Shown here one piece after another: positions 35,001-42,879 of a DNA stretch of 64,000 nt. A program made the translations under genes and the position numbers. The notes below the pieces were generated by a model that saw nothing but the letters and a program-made list of their open reading frames with translations, was not told the origin of the DNA and ran no database searches. The number at the start of each line of letters is the position of its first letter. Within the stretch, counting starts at the first letter, position 1. The DNA lies in contig JACRMI010000020.1 of NCBI GenBank assembly GCA_016215025.1, forward strand, positions 1 to 64,000, given 5' to 3'. Source of the stretch: Chloroflexota bacterium. GTDB lineage: Bacteria; Chloroflexota; Anaerolineae; UBA4142.

Positions 35001-35073
35001 GTCATTTCGAGTGAAGCGAGAAAGCTCTTTTCCATGCTGAGAGATTTCTCCTCACTCCGTTCGTCGAAATGAC
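35001..35073. repeat. palindromic dispersed repeat, gtcatttcga variant
   Basis: It starts gtcatttcgagtgaagcgag and ends tcgtcgaaatgac, an imperfect long palindrome. It is a sequence variant of the gtcattctgagcgaagcg elements at 47273, 47354, 48432 and 52913. It fills the gap between the kinase and RNase H genes. Confidence 0.75.
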
Positions 35074-35082
35074 AAGCGAATT

Positions 35083-35478
35083 TTACTTTCTATCCAGTGC
35101 TTGATTCGCCAGTGCGTCGGCGCGCTTGTTGAACGCGCGCGGGATAATCGCAATCTTGGCGCTCTTAAATTTCGCCATCACACGCCGTGCTTGCTCGTGC
35201 AACGGTTTCAAATGCTCGGCTTTGACGCGGTATGAGCCGTTGAGTTGCCGCGCCATGAGTTCGCTATCCGTGCGAATCTCGATTTCGTCGCCGTGCTTGA
35301 CCGCGACTTCTAATCCACGCAGTAACGCGCGATACTCCGCTTCGTTATTCGTCGTGTTGCCAATCGCTTCGCCAATCGCTTCGATCTGTTTTCCGGTTGC
35401 ATCTGTCAGCACGATGCCAATCGCGGCGGGACCGGGATTGCCGCGCGCCGCACCATCGGTATAGAGAATGAGGTTCAT
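35083..35478 (-). CDS. ribonuclease HI family protein
   Basis: The protein has 131 residues. Catalytic carboxylates are visible: Asp8 in LYTDGAARGNPGPA, Glu46 in NNEAEYRALL, Asp70 in IRTDSELMARQLNG and a C-terminal Asp in NKRADALAN. This is the compact reverse-transcriptase-like RNase H type that cleaves RNA in RNA-DNA hybrids. ATG 35478 overlaps the upstream stop by 4 bp, giving coupling with the small hypothetical gene. Confidence 0.88.
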   Translation of the reverse strand: MNLILYTDGAARGNPGPAAIGIVLTDATGKQIEAIGEAIGNTTNNEAEYRALLRGLEVAVKHGDEIEIRTDSELMARQLNGSYRVKAEHLKPLHEQARRVMAKFKSAKIAIIPRAFNKRADALANQALDRK

Positions 35479-35741
35479 GTTCCTTCGTCTATTGCTAATT
35501 GGTTTTTTATGAGACGATTGAGTGTAGATTCATCTTCAATCCGACCATCACTTACAAATCGCTCGAACTCGACATGTCCATCCTCAAAGAACTCTACTTC
35601 CCAGCGTTCTCCTGGAATAACTAGAGCAACCAGTATCGAATCGCGAATATGGGCTAAGCGGTAATCGATTTTCGCTTGTTCAAGTTGATTGAGAAATTCA
35701 AGGAGTTTGTGCAATGAGTTTCTGGCTGGCGTATCTTCCAT
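35475..35741 (-). CDS. small hypothetical protein coupled to RNase H
   Basis: The product has 88 residues from ATG 35741. A longer start at 35804 would overlap the zinc-ribbon gene and is disfavoured. The sequence begins MEDTPARNSLHKLLEFLNQL and contains ERWEVEFFEDGHVEFERFVS, an alpha-plus-beta pattern with many acidic residues; it is probably cytoplasmic. The stop overlaps the RNase H start (ATGA). I do not recognise a named family. Small proteins of this look occur as stand-alone or immunity-like factors, but nothing here proves that. Confidence 0.6.
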   Translation of the reverse strand: MEDTPARNSLHKLLEFLNQLEQAKIDYRLAHIRDSILVALVIPGERWEVEFFEDGHVEFERFVSDGRIEDESTLNRLIKNQLAIDEGT

Positions 35742-35763
35742 TTTTATTCTCAGTTTATTTTGC

Positions 35764-36462
35764 TCACGGTGCGAGGATTCTGCCGCAGCCTGTGCAAAAC
35801 ACAATTTCGTTGCCGGTACGCACGCGATTGACCAGACCGGTCGGAACCGTTACGCCGCACGCACCGCATGAGTCGCGCCGCAATTGAACGACGGCGCGCC
35901 CCGCTTTGGTTCGACGCAATTGATCGTATGTGCGCAGGGCAGTGCTATCAAGTTGCGCGCGCGTTTTGTCGCGGTCGGCTTGGAGATGCGCAAGACGTTT
36001 TTCCAGCGTCTCGTGTTCGTGTGATAGTTTTTCGACATCGCCGCCGCGTTTCGTCTCGACTTGCTTAAACGAATTAGCTTGAACATCGACACGCGCTTGC
36101 GTTTGCTCGACCGCATCCATCAATTCGAGCAGCTTGTCGTCGAGCGTGCTGCGAAGGCGTTTGTGCATTTCCAAGTCTTTGCTCAAGCCATCCAATTCTT
36201 TCGGATTGGCGACGCTGCCGCTGTAGAGTCGCTGGTTCAGCTCCTTGAGTTTTGCGTCGAGACTGGACGCTTCTAGTTCGCGGTCGCGCAGAGTGGCGCG
36301 GAGGTCGCTTAATTTCTTTTGTTCGGCTGCAAGCGTGGTGCTAGCGGCAACAACGGTCAGATCGCCAGCCAGAGCTTTGTTGACTTGGCGCAGACGTTGG
36401 GTTTTCTCGTCAATTTCTTGATCGATGGTTTGGAGTTGCCAGAGCGCAGCGACGATGTTCAT
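35764..36462 (-). CDS. coiled-coil zinc-ribbon protein (DUF164/zf-RING_7 type)
   Basis: The protein has 232 residues. Residues 1-180 form a long antiparallel coiled coil rich in Glu, Lys, Leu and Arg. The C-terminus is a C4 zinc ribbon, CGACG followed 24 residues later by CTGCGR. The family is conserved in many bacteria and is often described as a nucleic-acid-binding zinc-ribbon protein of unclear role; it commonly lies near RNase H-like genes, as here. AGAAGGA lies before ATG 36462. It is divergent from mraZ. Confidence 0.85.
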   Translation of the reverse strand: MNIVAALWQLQTIDQEIDEKTQRLRQVNKALAGDLTVVAASTTLAAEQKKLSDLRATLRDRELEASSLDAKLKELNQRLYSGSVANPKELDGLSKDLEMHKRLRSTLDDKLLELMDAVEQTQARVDVQANSFKQVETKRGGDVEKLSHEHETLEKRLAHLQADRDKTRAQLDSTALRTYDQLRRTKAGRAVVQLRRDSCGACGVTVPTGLVNRVRTGNEIVFCTGCGRILAP

Positions 36463-36622
36463 TTCGATTCCTTCTAGACGAGTCTCATTTTATCCGGTTG
36501 TGGTAAGCAAGCAAATATGACCATTGGTCGGTGGAGGAAAGTGGGACGCCGTTGTCCGACAAAAAAACTTGACCGGGAGAGCCAAACACCTTAAAAATAC
36601 CTGCAAATGCGCTCTTTACCCC

Positions 36623-36651
36623 TTGACAGTGGCATACGCTTGTGGGATAAT
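36623..36651 (+). promoter_or_regulatory. consensus promoter of the dcw cluster
   Basis: TTGACA (36623-36628), an exact 17-bp spacer and GATAAT (36646-36651). The predicted start of transcription near 36658 lies a few bases before the MraZ-type repeats. Confidence 0.75.
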
Positions 36652-36664
36652 GACGGCAGAAAAG

Positions 36665-36698
36665 TGGGTCAAAATGGGTCAAAGTGGGGGAAATAGGG
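36665..36698 (+). promoter_or_regulatory. MraZ binding repeats (mraZ operator)
   Basis: TGGG occurs at 36665, 36675 and 36685 and AGGG at 36695, exactly 10 bp apart. MraZ is known to bind direct repeats of the TGGGN type with 5-bp spacers upstream of its own operon. The site is just downstream of the promoter, consistent with autorepression. The last repeat forms part of the short hairpin agggtt-tag-aaccct. Confidence 0.8.
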
Positions 36699-36742
36699 TT
36701 TAGAACCCTTGTTCTAATGCCCCCAGTGGGAGAACCGGACAA

Positions 36743-37195
36743 GTGTTCTTGGGATCGCACGAGCATACTATCGACAGCAAAGGGCGATTAACCCTCCCCG
36801 CCAAGTGGCGGGGCGATTTAGCTTCCGGTGTCGTCGTGACGCGCGGTCTCGAACAATGCCTGTTCATTTTCCCCCAAACAAAATTTCAAGAAATCGCTTC
36901 CGAGATCGATCGTCAAGGAATTCTGCTTCCCGAAGCGCGCGCTTGGGCACGTTACATCAGCGGCGAATCCGAAGCTGCTGAGGTTGATGGACAAGGGCGC
37001 ATTTTGATTTCGCAAAAACTACGAAATTATGCCGGTCTCAACGGCAACGTCGTGGTCGTCGGCTTGCTCAGTCGCATCGAAGTGTGGAGTCCAGCGAAAT
37101 ATCAGACGATCAATCAACAAGTCGAATCGGATGCGGCGACGGTGTCAGAGAAGATGGGGCAATTGATGCTGCGCATGGCGGCTCCAGAAAAATAA
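36743..37195 (+). CDS. mraZ: transcriptional regulator MraZ
   Basis: The protein has 150 residues with two AbrB-like beta domains, each with its D-x-K/Q-G-R signature: HTIDSKGRLTLPAKWR (about 8-23) and AEVDGQGRILISQKLR (about 79-94). MraZ forms a ring-shaped oligomer that binds the repeats upstream of the dcw operon and usually represses it. The start is GTG at 36743, with GGGAG about ten bases upstream. rsmH follows after 4 bp. Confidence 0.93.
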   Translation: MFLGSHEHTIDSKGRLTLPAKWRGDLASGVVVTRGLEQCLFIFPQTKFQEIASEIDRQGILLPEARAWARYISGESEAAEVDGQGRILISQKLRNYAGLNGNVVVVGLLSRIEVWSPAKYQTINQQVESDAATVSEKMGQLMLRMAAPEK

Positions 37196-37199
37196 TCCG

Positions 37200-38072
37200 A
37201 TGAGCCAAGCGGGTGTTCACATTTCTGTACTTTATCAACCAGTGATCGATGCGTTACAGCCACACGCTGATGGACGTTATATTGATGGAACACTGGGAGC
37301 GGGTGGACATGCGGCAGGTATTTTGCAAGCGTCCGCGCCAACCGGTCGATTGTTGGGGCTTGATGCCGATACCAAAGCGCTCGCGGTCGCGGCCCAGAAT
37401 TTGGCACGCTACGGCGAACGTGCTCTACTGATACATTCCAACTTTGAAAATCTAAAATCGATTGCAGCCGCTAACGGATTCGATCCCGCCGACGGTATTG
37501 TACTCGATCTTGGTTTGTCGTCAATGCAGCTTGCAGACGCCGAACGCGGTTTTTCGTTCCTTAGCGATGGCGCGCTCGACATGCGCTTCAATGCCGACAA
37601 CGAAACGACTGCCGCCGAGTTGGTCAACGCGCTCGACGAGAAAGGACTCGCCGATTTGATTTTCGAGTACGGCGAAGAACACGCATCGCGTCGAATTGCG
37701 CGTGCCATCGTGAACGCTCGACCGATTGAAACCGCAACGCAGTTGGCGAACGTCATCGAACGGGCGGTGGGACGCCACGGCAAAATTCATCCCGCCACGA
37801 AAACGTTTCAAGCGTTGCGCATCGCCGTCAATCGCGAGTTGGAAGTGATCGAAAACGTTTTGCCGCAAATCGTAGACACGCTTGCGCCGGGCGGGCGCGT
37901 CGCCATCATTTCGTTTCACTCGCTCGAAGATCGGCGCATTAAGAATTTTTTCAAGAGCTCTGAACGATTGCGCGTTTTGACCAAGCACCCGATTCGTCCA
38001 ACGCGCGAAGAAAGTATCGCCAATTCGCGCAGTCGCAGCGCCAAGCTACGAGTCGCAGAAAAGATTTTGTAG
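37200..38072 (+). CDS. rsmH: 16S rRNA (cytosine-1402-N4) methyltransferase RsmH
   Basis: The protein has 290 residues. HISVLYQPVIDAL, then YIDGTLGAGGHAAGIL forms the SAM-binding motif I, and DGIVLDLGLSSMQL, ERGFSFLSDGALDMRF and ALRIAVNRELE are strongly conserved in RsmH/MraW. It methylates the ribosomal decoding site. The gene sits in the standard second place of the dcw cluster. The TAG stop falls in a perfect palindrome that separates it from ftsL. Confidence 0.95.
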   Translation: MSQAGVHISVLYQPVIDALQPHADGRYIDGTLGAGGHAAGILQASAPTGRLLGLDADTKALAVAAQNLARYGERALLIHSNFENLKSIAAANGFDPADGIVLDLGLSSMQLADAERGFSFLSDGALDMRFNADNETTAAELVNALDEKGLADLIFEYGEEHASRRIARAIVNARPIETATQLANVIERAVGRHGKIHPATKTFQALRIAVNRELEVIENVLPQIVDTLAPGGRVAIISFHSLEDRRIKNFFKSSERLRVLTKHPIRPTREESIANSRSRSAKLRVAEKIL

Positions 38073-38102
38073 AGACGTTCGCGAAGCGTGTAACGTCTCT
38101 AC
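38069..38102. repeat. perfect palindrome at the rsmH stop (gtagagacgtt arms)
   Basis: Arms 38069-38079 and 38092-38102 are exact complements around 12 bases. The left arm contains the rsmH TAG. I recall similar gagacgtt palindromes as dispersed repeats in other bacteria, so this may be a mobile-type element. Confidence 0.75.
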
Positions 38103-38114
38103 GGAGAAACATAC

Positions 38115-38573
38115 ATGACAGCCCAAGTGATACGTCGAGGACTCTCCAATCCAGTTTCGTTCAGCAACGTGCGTACCGTTATCGTGTTGTTGGGTTTGCT
38201 CGTCTTGGTCGGCTTGCTGTACGTGGGTCAAAGCACCCAGGCGACGTTGAATGGTCAGCGCGTCCAAGATTTGCAAGCGCGCCTGGATCGCCTCAACCGT
38301 GAGAACGCGCAATTGCAATACGAAATCGCGGCGATGACGACGCCCGCCAAAATTGCGGATCGCGCGCGTGCCCAGGGTCTACGTCCGGCTTCGCCGCAGC
38401 AGATGGTTTTCATCACCGTCAAGAATTATCCGGTAACTGCCAAAGTTGCACCCGTGCCCAAGACCAACGTGACGCCATCTTCTGATTCTCCTCTCTTAAA
38501 TTTGTGGAATGAGATTCTCGCGCGACTGGGTCTTGCGCCCAGTCCGCGAACGGTGGAAGCAACCAGTCCGTAA
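38115..38573 (+). CDS. ftsL: cell division protein FtsL/DivIC-like
   Basis: The protein has 152 residues: a short cytoplasmic start, one transmembrane helix (VRTVIVLLGLLVLVGLLYV, about 19-37), then a leucine-zipper-like coiled coil (VQDLQARLDRLNRENAQLQY) and a low-complexity tail. The architecture and the position between rsmH and ftsI identify it as the bitopic divisome scaffold that pairs with FtsQ/DivIB. Sequence conservation in this family is low, so the call leans on context. Confidence 0.85.
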   Translation: MTAQVIRRGLSNPVSFSNVRTVIVLLGLLVLVGLLYVGQSTQATLNGQRVQDLQARLDRLNRENAQLQYEIAAMTTPAKIADRARAQGLRPASPQQMVFITVKNYPVTAKVAPVPKTNVTPSSDSPLLNLWNEILARLGLAPSPRTVEATSP

Positions 38574-38581
38574 GAGGTCTG

Positions 38582-40312
38582 ATGCCTGCTTCATTTTTGT
38601 CCCGCGCGCCGCTGCGTATGCGAGTGGCGCTTGTTATCATTCTAGCGGTTGGCATTCTGCTCGCCGCGCGTTTGTTTTATTGGCAGATCATTCGTTGGGA
38701 CGATTTGCGGACGCGTGCCGATGCTCAACGCGACTATGATGTTGTGATTCCCGCGCGGCGCGGCGATATTTTCACTCGCGACGATGTGTTGGTGGCGAAA
38801 GACGTTTTCCTGTACACGATCAGCGTGTCACCGAAAACTGTTCGCAATCCGGAAACGCTCGCCACCGATCTTGCGCCAATCCTGGGTCAACCTCGCGATA
38901 CGATTCTTGGCAAGCTGAAATCTACTGACACGACGGTGTATCTCGCGCGCGATGTTCCGGCGACCATCGGTGAAATGGTGCAGGATTACAAAGAGCGCAC
39001 GCGGTTGTTCAACTTGACGGTGACCGCCAAGCCGGTGCGACTCTATCCCAATGGTCAACTGGCTGCGCCGGTGGTCGGCATCGTAAATGCAGAACGCATG
39101 GCGGCGTACGGCGTCGAACAGGCAAAGGATGCCGACCTGCGAGGCAAGGACGGCAAGTTGAAGGGGTCGAGCAATGCGCTCAACGATCCGATTCCATTCG
39201 ATTTGCCAAGCAACATCCCGGCGACGGACGGCGCGACGATTTGGCTGACCATCGACAGCGGTATGCAGCGCATCGTCGAACAGGAACTGGCGAACGCGAT
39301 TCGCGATTCGAAAGCGGAAAGCGGCTCGATCATCGTCATGGATCCCAGGACCGGCGCAATTCTGGCGCTGGCAGTTTGGCCCACCGCAGATCTAAATCGC
39401 TATTTCGATCCAGCGAATCAAGGCAAGTATGCCAATCAAGCCATTGGCGCGCAGTACGAACCTGGCTCGGTTTTTAAAATCATCACGGCAGCAGCGGGTT
39501 TGGATGCCGGTGTCATCACGCCGAATTCGTGCTTTGAAGACAGCGGCTCAATTTACATCGGCGGACGCATAATCAAAAATCATAGCGATCTTGCGCCGGG
39601 ACACGTTTGCCTCACCGAAGTTTTACGGCAATCGCTCAACGTCGAAGCGACCAAGATTGCGATTAGTCTTGGCACCGAACGATTCTATCAATACGTTCAG
39701 CGATTTGGTTTCGGCGCGCGCACCCGAGTTGAGCAAGCGGGCGAAGCAGCCGGCGATGTCAAGCAGGTCGGCGATGGACGCTGGCGCGAAGTCGATCTTG
39801 GTACGAATTCATTTGGACAAGGTATCGCCGTTACGCCGATTCAAATGATCGCGTCAGTTGCGGCTGTGGCAAATGGCGGCAAGTTGATGCGTCCCTACAT
39901 CGTCAAAGCGGTTCAGCCTGCAAATGCGATTGAGCCGATGGAGACCACACCCGAAGTCGTGCGTCAGGTCATCAAGCCAGAGACGGCTCGCACGTTGACA
40001 CTCATTCTGGCGAATGCCATTCTCGGCGAATCGTCGAACAAAGCGGTTGTGCAAGGATACACCATCGCGGGCAAGACCGGCACGGCGCAGATTCCCATCG
40101 GCGCAATACTTGATCCGCGCTGGACGATTGCATCGTTTGTCGGCTATTTTCCCGCCGATGATCCCAGGTTCGTGATCTTGGTAAAACTCGACAAGCCGCA
40201 AAGTTCCGAGTGGGGATCGCAAGTTGCCTCGCCGGTGTTCGCAACGATAGCAAAACAGTTGGTTGTGCTGGCGGGATTACCGCCGGATAACGTAAGACTC
40301 GCGATAAAATAA
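38582..40312 (+). CDS. ftsI: penicillin-binding transpeptidase (FtsI/PBP2 type)
   Basis: The protein has 576 residues. An N-terminal anchor helix (about 12-30) is followed by the pedestal domain (RRGDIFTRDDVLVAKD) and the transpeptidase domain with S296-V-F-K (YEPGSVFKI), S351-L-N and K498-T-G (AGKTGTAQ). It cross-links septal peptidoglycan. No PASTA domains follow. The gene lies 8 bp after ftsL. The next dcw gene would normally be murE but here is murF. Confidence 0.92.
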   Translation: MPASFLSRAPLRMRVALVIILAVGILLAARLFYWQIIRWDDLRTRADAQRDYDVVIPARRGDIFTRDDVLVAKDVFLYTISVSPKTVRNPETLATDLAPILGQPRDTILGKLKSTDTTVYLARDVPATIGEMVQDYKERTRLFNLTVTAKPVRLYPNGQLAAPVVGIVNAERMAAYGVEQAKDADLRGKDGKLKGSSNALNDPIPFDLPSNIPATDGATIWLTIDSGMQRIVEQELANAIRDSKAESGSIIVMDPRTGAILALAVWPTADLNRYFDPANQGKYANQAIGAQYEPGSVFKIITAAAGLDAGVITPNSCFEDSGSIYIGGRIIKNHSDLAPGHVCLTEVLRQSLNVEATKIAISLGTERFYQYVQRFGFGARTRVEQAGEAAGDVKQVGDGRWREVDLGTNSFGQGIAVTPIQMIASVAAVANGGKLMRPYIVKAVQPANAIEPMETTPEVVRQVIKPETARTLTLILANAILGESSNKAVVQGYTIAGKTGTAQIPIGAILDPRWTIASFVGYFPADDPRFVILVKLDKPQSSEWGSQVASPVFATIAKQLVVLAGLPPDNVRLAIK

Positions 40313-40372
40313 GTTCCACAGAGTTTCACCGCGTTCCTCCGACGGGAACTTTGGGAACTCAGAGGAACTCGT
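40311..40372. repeat. 9-mer GGAACT array after ftsI
   Basis: It contains gttcctccgac, then gggaacttt, gggaactca and gaggaactc; the first part is complementary to the last. The same words recur inside murC at 49184-49214. It starts at the ftsI stop codon. Confidence 0.7.
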
Positions 40373-40380
40373 GTCGGTTT

Positions 40381-41847
40381 ATGCTCACTCTTGCTGATCT
40401 TTTTCAGTGTTTTACAAATACACGTCCTGCCGGTACAGAACGGATCGAGATTTCATCCGTTGTGGTGGACTCGCGGCAGGTGCAAGCGGGTTCGCTTTTT
40501 GTCGCGATGCAGGGCGAGTCGCTCGACGGTCATACTTTTATTCCAGACGCGCGCGCGCGCGGCGCAGCGGCGATCGTTGCCGAAACGCGCGCCGGGGTTG
40601 GTGAGGGGCTAGGTCCGAATACGCACTTGATCAATACTACAAATCCAAGTGTCGCCGGGTTGCAACCTGGTCCTTCACCCCTTGCTCCGGTTGTGTTTCT
40701 CGTCGATTCAAGTTTGGCGGCGCTGCAACAACTCGCAACATTTTGGCGACGTAAATTCGACGCAGTGCAAGTGATCGGCGTAACGGGCAGCGTGGGCAAA
40801 AGTTCTACGAAAGAATTAATTGCCGCCGTTTTGCGCCAACGCTATAATACACTGAAAAGTGAAGGGAACCTTAACAACGAAATCGGTCTGCCGTTGACGT
40901 TGTTGCAGTTGAATGAAACGCACCAGCGCGCGGTGCTTGAAATGGGTATGTACGCGCTCGGCGAAATCAAAATGCTGTCGGACATCGCTCGACCTCGCAT
41001 CGGCGTTGTGACGAATGTAGGTCCCGTTCACTTGGAGCGGCTTGGCTCGATCGAAAATATTACGCGCGCGAAAGCAGAACTCGTCGAAGCGTTGCCCGCT
41101 GATGGCGTCGCGATTCTTAATGGTGATGATGCGCGCGTTATCACGATGAAGGAGAATACAAAGGCGCGTGTTTTCTGCTATGGTTTCAATCCAGACTGCG
41201 ATGTTTGGGCGGACCAAGTCGAGAGTTTTGGACTAGAAGGTATCGGCTTTGTATTGCATCGCGATACGGAAGAGCTGCACGTGCGGGTTCCCTTGCTCGG
41301 TCGGCACAGTGTTCACACGGCGCTTGCCGCAACCAGTGTGGGTTTAGCCGAAGGGATGACCTGGGACGAAATTCTGCGTGGCTTACAAGATGTCTCGGCG
41401 CAGTTGCGCCTCATCGTCGTGCCGGCTGCAAATGGCGCGACCATCATCGACGATACCTACAACGCAAGTCCGGCTTCGTCGTTGGCGGCGCTGAACTTGA
41501 TGGCGGAAATGAGCGAAAGAAAAATCGCCGTGCTCGGCGACATGCTCGAACTGGGAACGGAAGAACAGAGCGGACATCAGGTCGTGGGTGGACGCGCGGC
41601 GCAGGTGGTCGATGTGTTGATTGCGGTAGGCACGCGTGGGAAATGGATCGGACAAGCGGCACGTGATGCAGGCATGTCGGAGGAACAAGTTTTCTTTGCG
41701 GATACCAACCTACAAGCAATTGAAATTTTGCAAAAGGTGATGCGCGCCGGCGATATGGTCTTGGTCAAAGGGTCACGCGGCGCGAAAATGGAAGAAATTG
41801 TGAGCGCGCTTTCGCGCATTATCGAAAGCGGTTCGGAGACTGATTGA
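40381..41847 (+). CDS. murF: UDP-N-acetylmuramoyl-tripeptide--D-alanyl-D-alanine ligase
   Basis: The protein has 488 residues. Mur ligase motifs: VVVDSRQVQAGSLFVA (N-terminal domain), the P-loop VTGSVGKSSTKE (about 135-145), GNLNNEIGLPLTLL, LEMGMYALGEI, NVGPVHLERLGS and IDDTYNASPAS. It adds D-Ala-D-Ala to the UDP-MurNAc-tripeptide. ATG 40381 is chosen; an upstream in-frame ATG (40351) lies in repeat DNA. Residues about 73-102 (GVGEGLGPNTHLINTTN and following, ending SPLAP) have no counterpart in typical MurF and are encoded by an inverted-repeat insertion. The stop overlaps the mraY start. Confidence 0.93.
   Translation: MLTLADLFQCFTNTRPAGTERIEISSVVVDSRQVQAGSLFVAMQGESLDGHTFIPDARARGAAAIVAETRAGVGEGLGPNTHLINTTNPSVAGLQPGPSPLAPVVFLVDSSLAALQQLATFWRRKFDAVQVIGVTGSVGKSSTKELIAAVLRQRYNTLKSEGNLNNEIGLPLTLLQLNETHQRAVLEMGMYALGEIKMLSDIARPRIGVVTNVGPVHLERLGSIENITRAKAELVEALPADGVAILNGDDARVITMKENTKARVFCYGFNPDCDVWADQVESFGLEGIGFVLHRDTEELHVRVPLLGRHSVHTALAATSVGLAEGMTWDEILRGLQDVSAQLRLIVVPAANGATIIDDTYNASPASSLAALNLMAEMSERKIAVLGDMLELGTEEQSGHQVVGGRAAQVVDVLIAVGTRGKWIGQAARDAGMSEEQVFFADTNLQAIEILQKVMRAGDMVLVKGSRGAKMEEIVSALSRIIESGSETD
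40597..40688 (+). repeat. in-frame inverted-repeat insertion in murF
   Basis: The left end ggtgaggggctaggtcc resembles the complement of the right end ggtccttcaccccttgc. The inner near-palindrome ccgggttgcaacctgg sits at 40655-40670. It adds about 30 codons to the N-terminal domain between two strands. Confidence 0.65.
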
Positions 41848-42842
41848 TGGCATGGCCCCTAACGCTTGGAACCATATCTTTTTTGCTCGCCGTCATCTGG
41901 GGCGCGCCACTGATTCGATTCCTAAAATCTTACAGCTTGGGCAAGCAGATTCGGATAGAGGGTCCGAGTCAGCATCAAGTGAAAATGGGCACGCCGACAA
42001 TGGGCGGCATCATGGTGATCGGACCGGTGTTGATGATTACGATTGCGCTGAACTTGGCGGCGCTGTTGGGTAACACGCTCATCGGTCGCTCGATTCTGTT
42101 GCCGATGGCGACATTGCTGACGTTTGGGATTCTCGGCGCGATTGACGACATTGCTGGGATTCGGGGCAAGCGCAAAGGCGAAGGCATCACGGGGCGACAA
42201 AAATTCTTGATTCAATGTGTTCTTGCGACGATTGTCGCCTTGGTGCTGTATTTGCCGCCGCCGTTCGGACAAGACTTGCACAGTCTGGCGATTCCGACGA
42301 TTCGAGAAAAAATCGATATCGGTGTGGTCTACATTCCGATTGCTATTTTTTTCATCGTTGGTTTTTCCAACGCGGTGAATCTCACCGATGGGTTGGATAG
42401 TCTCGCGGGGTGGACATCGGCGATTGCGTTTGCATGTTATGGGGTTATCGCGTATTTGCAGGGTCAACCGTATCTCGTGCTCTTTTGCTTTACGATGGTC
42501 GGCGCACTCTTGGCTTTTCTGTGGTTCAACGCGCACCCCGCCGAATTGTTCATGGGCGATACGGGCGCGCTCGCGCTGGGCGCAACGCTCGCCGTTGTAG
42601 CGTTCATGACAGGACAGTGGTTGTTGCTTCCGATCATCGGTTTGGTGTTCGTCGGGGATGCGCTCTCCGTGATTATTCAAGTGGGCTATTTCAAATTGAC
42701 CGGCGGAAAACGTTTTTTCAAGATGGCTCCGTTACATCATCACTTTGAACTAGTGGGCTGGTCGGAAACTCAAGTTGTGCAACGATTCTGGCTGGCGGGA
42801 CTGTTGGCGGGAATGTTGGGCGTGGCACTCGCACTACTCTAG
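41847..42842 (+). CDS. mraY: phospho-N-acetylmuramoyl-pentapeptide-transferase MraY
   Basis: The protein has 331 residues and about ten helices. KMGTPTMGGIMVIGP, FGILGAIDDIAGIRG (D-D pair), NAVNLTDGLDSLAGW, FNAHPAELFMGDTGALALG and KMAPLHHHFELVGWSE are the cytoplasmic active-site loops of MraY, which makes lipid I from UDP-MurNAc-pentapeptide and undecaprenyl phosphate. ATG 41847 shares a base with the murF TGA. The stop TAG is the first codon of an octamer array, after which an accessory cassette replaces the expected murD. Confidence 0.95.
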   Translation: MAWPLTLGTISFLLAVIWGAPLIRFLKSYSLGKQIRIEGPSQHQVKMGTPTMGGIMVIGPVLMITIALNLAALLGNTLIGRSILLPMATLLTFGILGAIDDIAGIRGKRKGEGITGRQKFLIQCVLATIVALVLYLPPPFGQDLHSLAIPTIREKIDIGVVYIPIAIFFIVGFSNAVNLTDGLDSLAGWTSAIAFACYGVIAYLQGQPYLVLFCFTMVGALLAFLWFNAHPAELFMGDTGALALGATLAVVAFMTGQWLLLPIIGLVFVGDALSVIIQVGYFKLTGGKRFFKMAPLHHHFELVGWSETQVVQRFWLAGLLAGMLGVALALL

Positions 42843-42879
42843 TGCAATAGTTCGATAGTGCGTTAGTGCGATAATTGAT
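42840..42879 (+). repeat. TAGTGCGA-type octamer array starting at the mraY stop
   Basis: Five 8-bp words in phase: tagtgcaa, tagttcga, tagtgcgt, tagtgcga, taattgat. The first three bases are the mraY stop codon. The word tagtgcga also supplies the stop of the gene ending at 23726. Confidence 0.85.

Noticed and set aside
36485-36766. 93-codon minus-strand frame in the mraZ leader
   Set aside because: It covers the promoter, the MraZ repeats and the mraZ start; the regulatory explanation is far stronger.
41922-42680. 252-codon open frame antisense to mraY
   Set aside because: Very Arg/His/Gln-rich shadow of the hydrophobic mraY frame, with no coding character.
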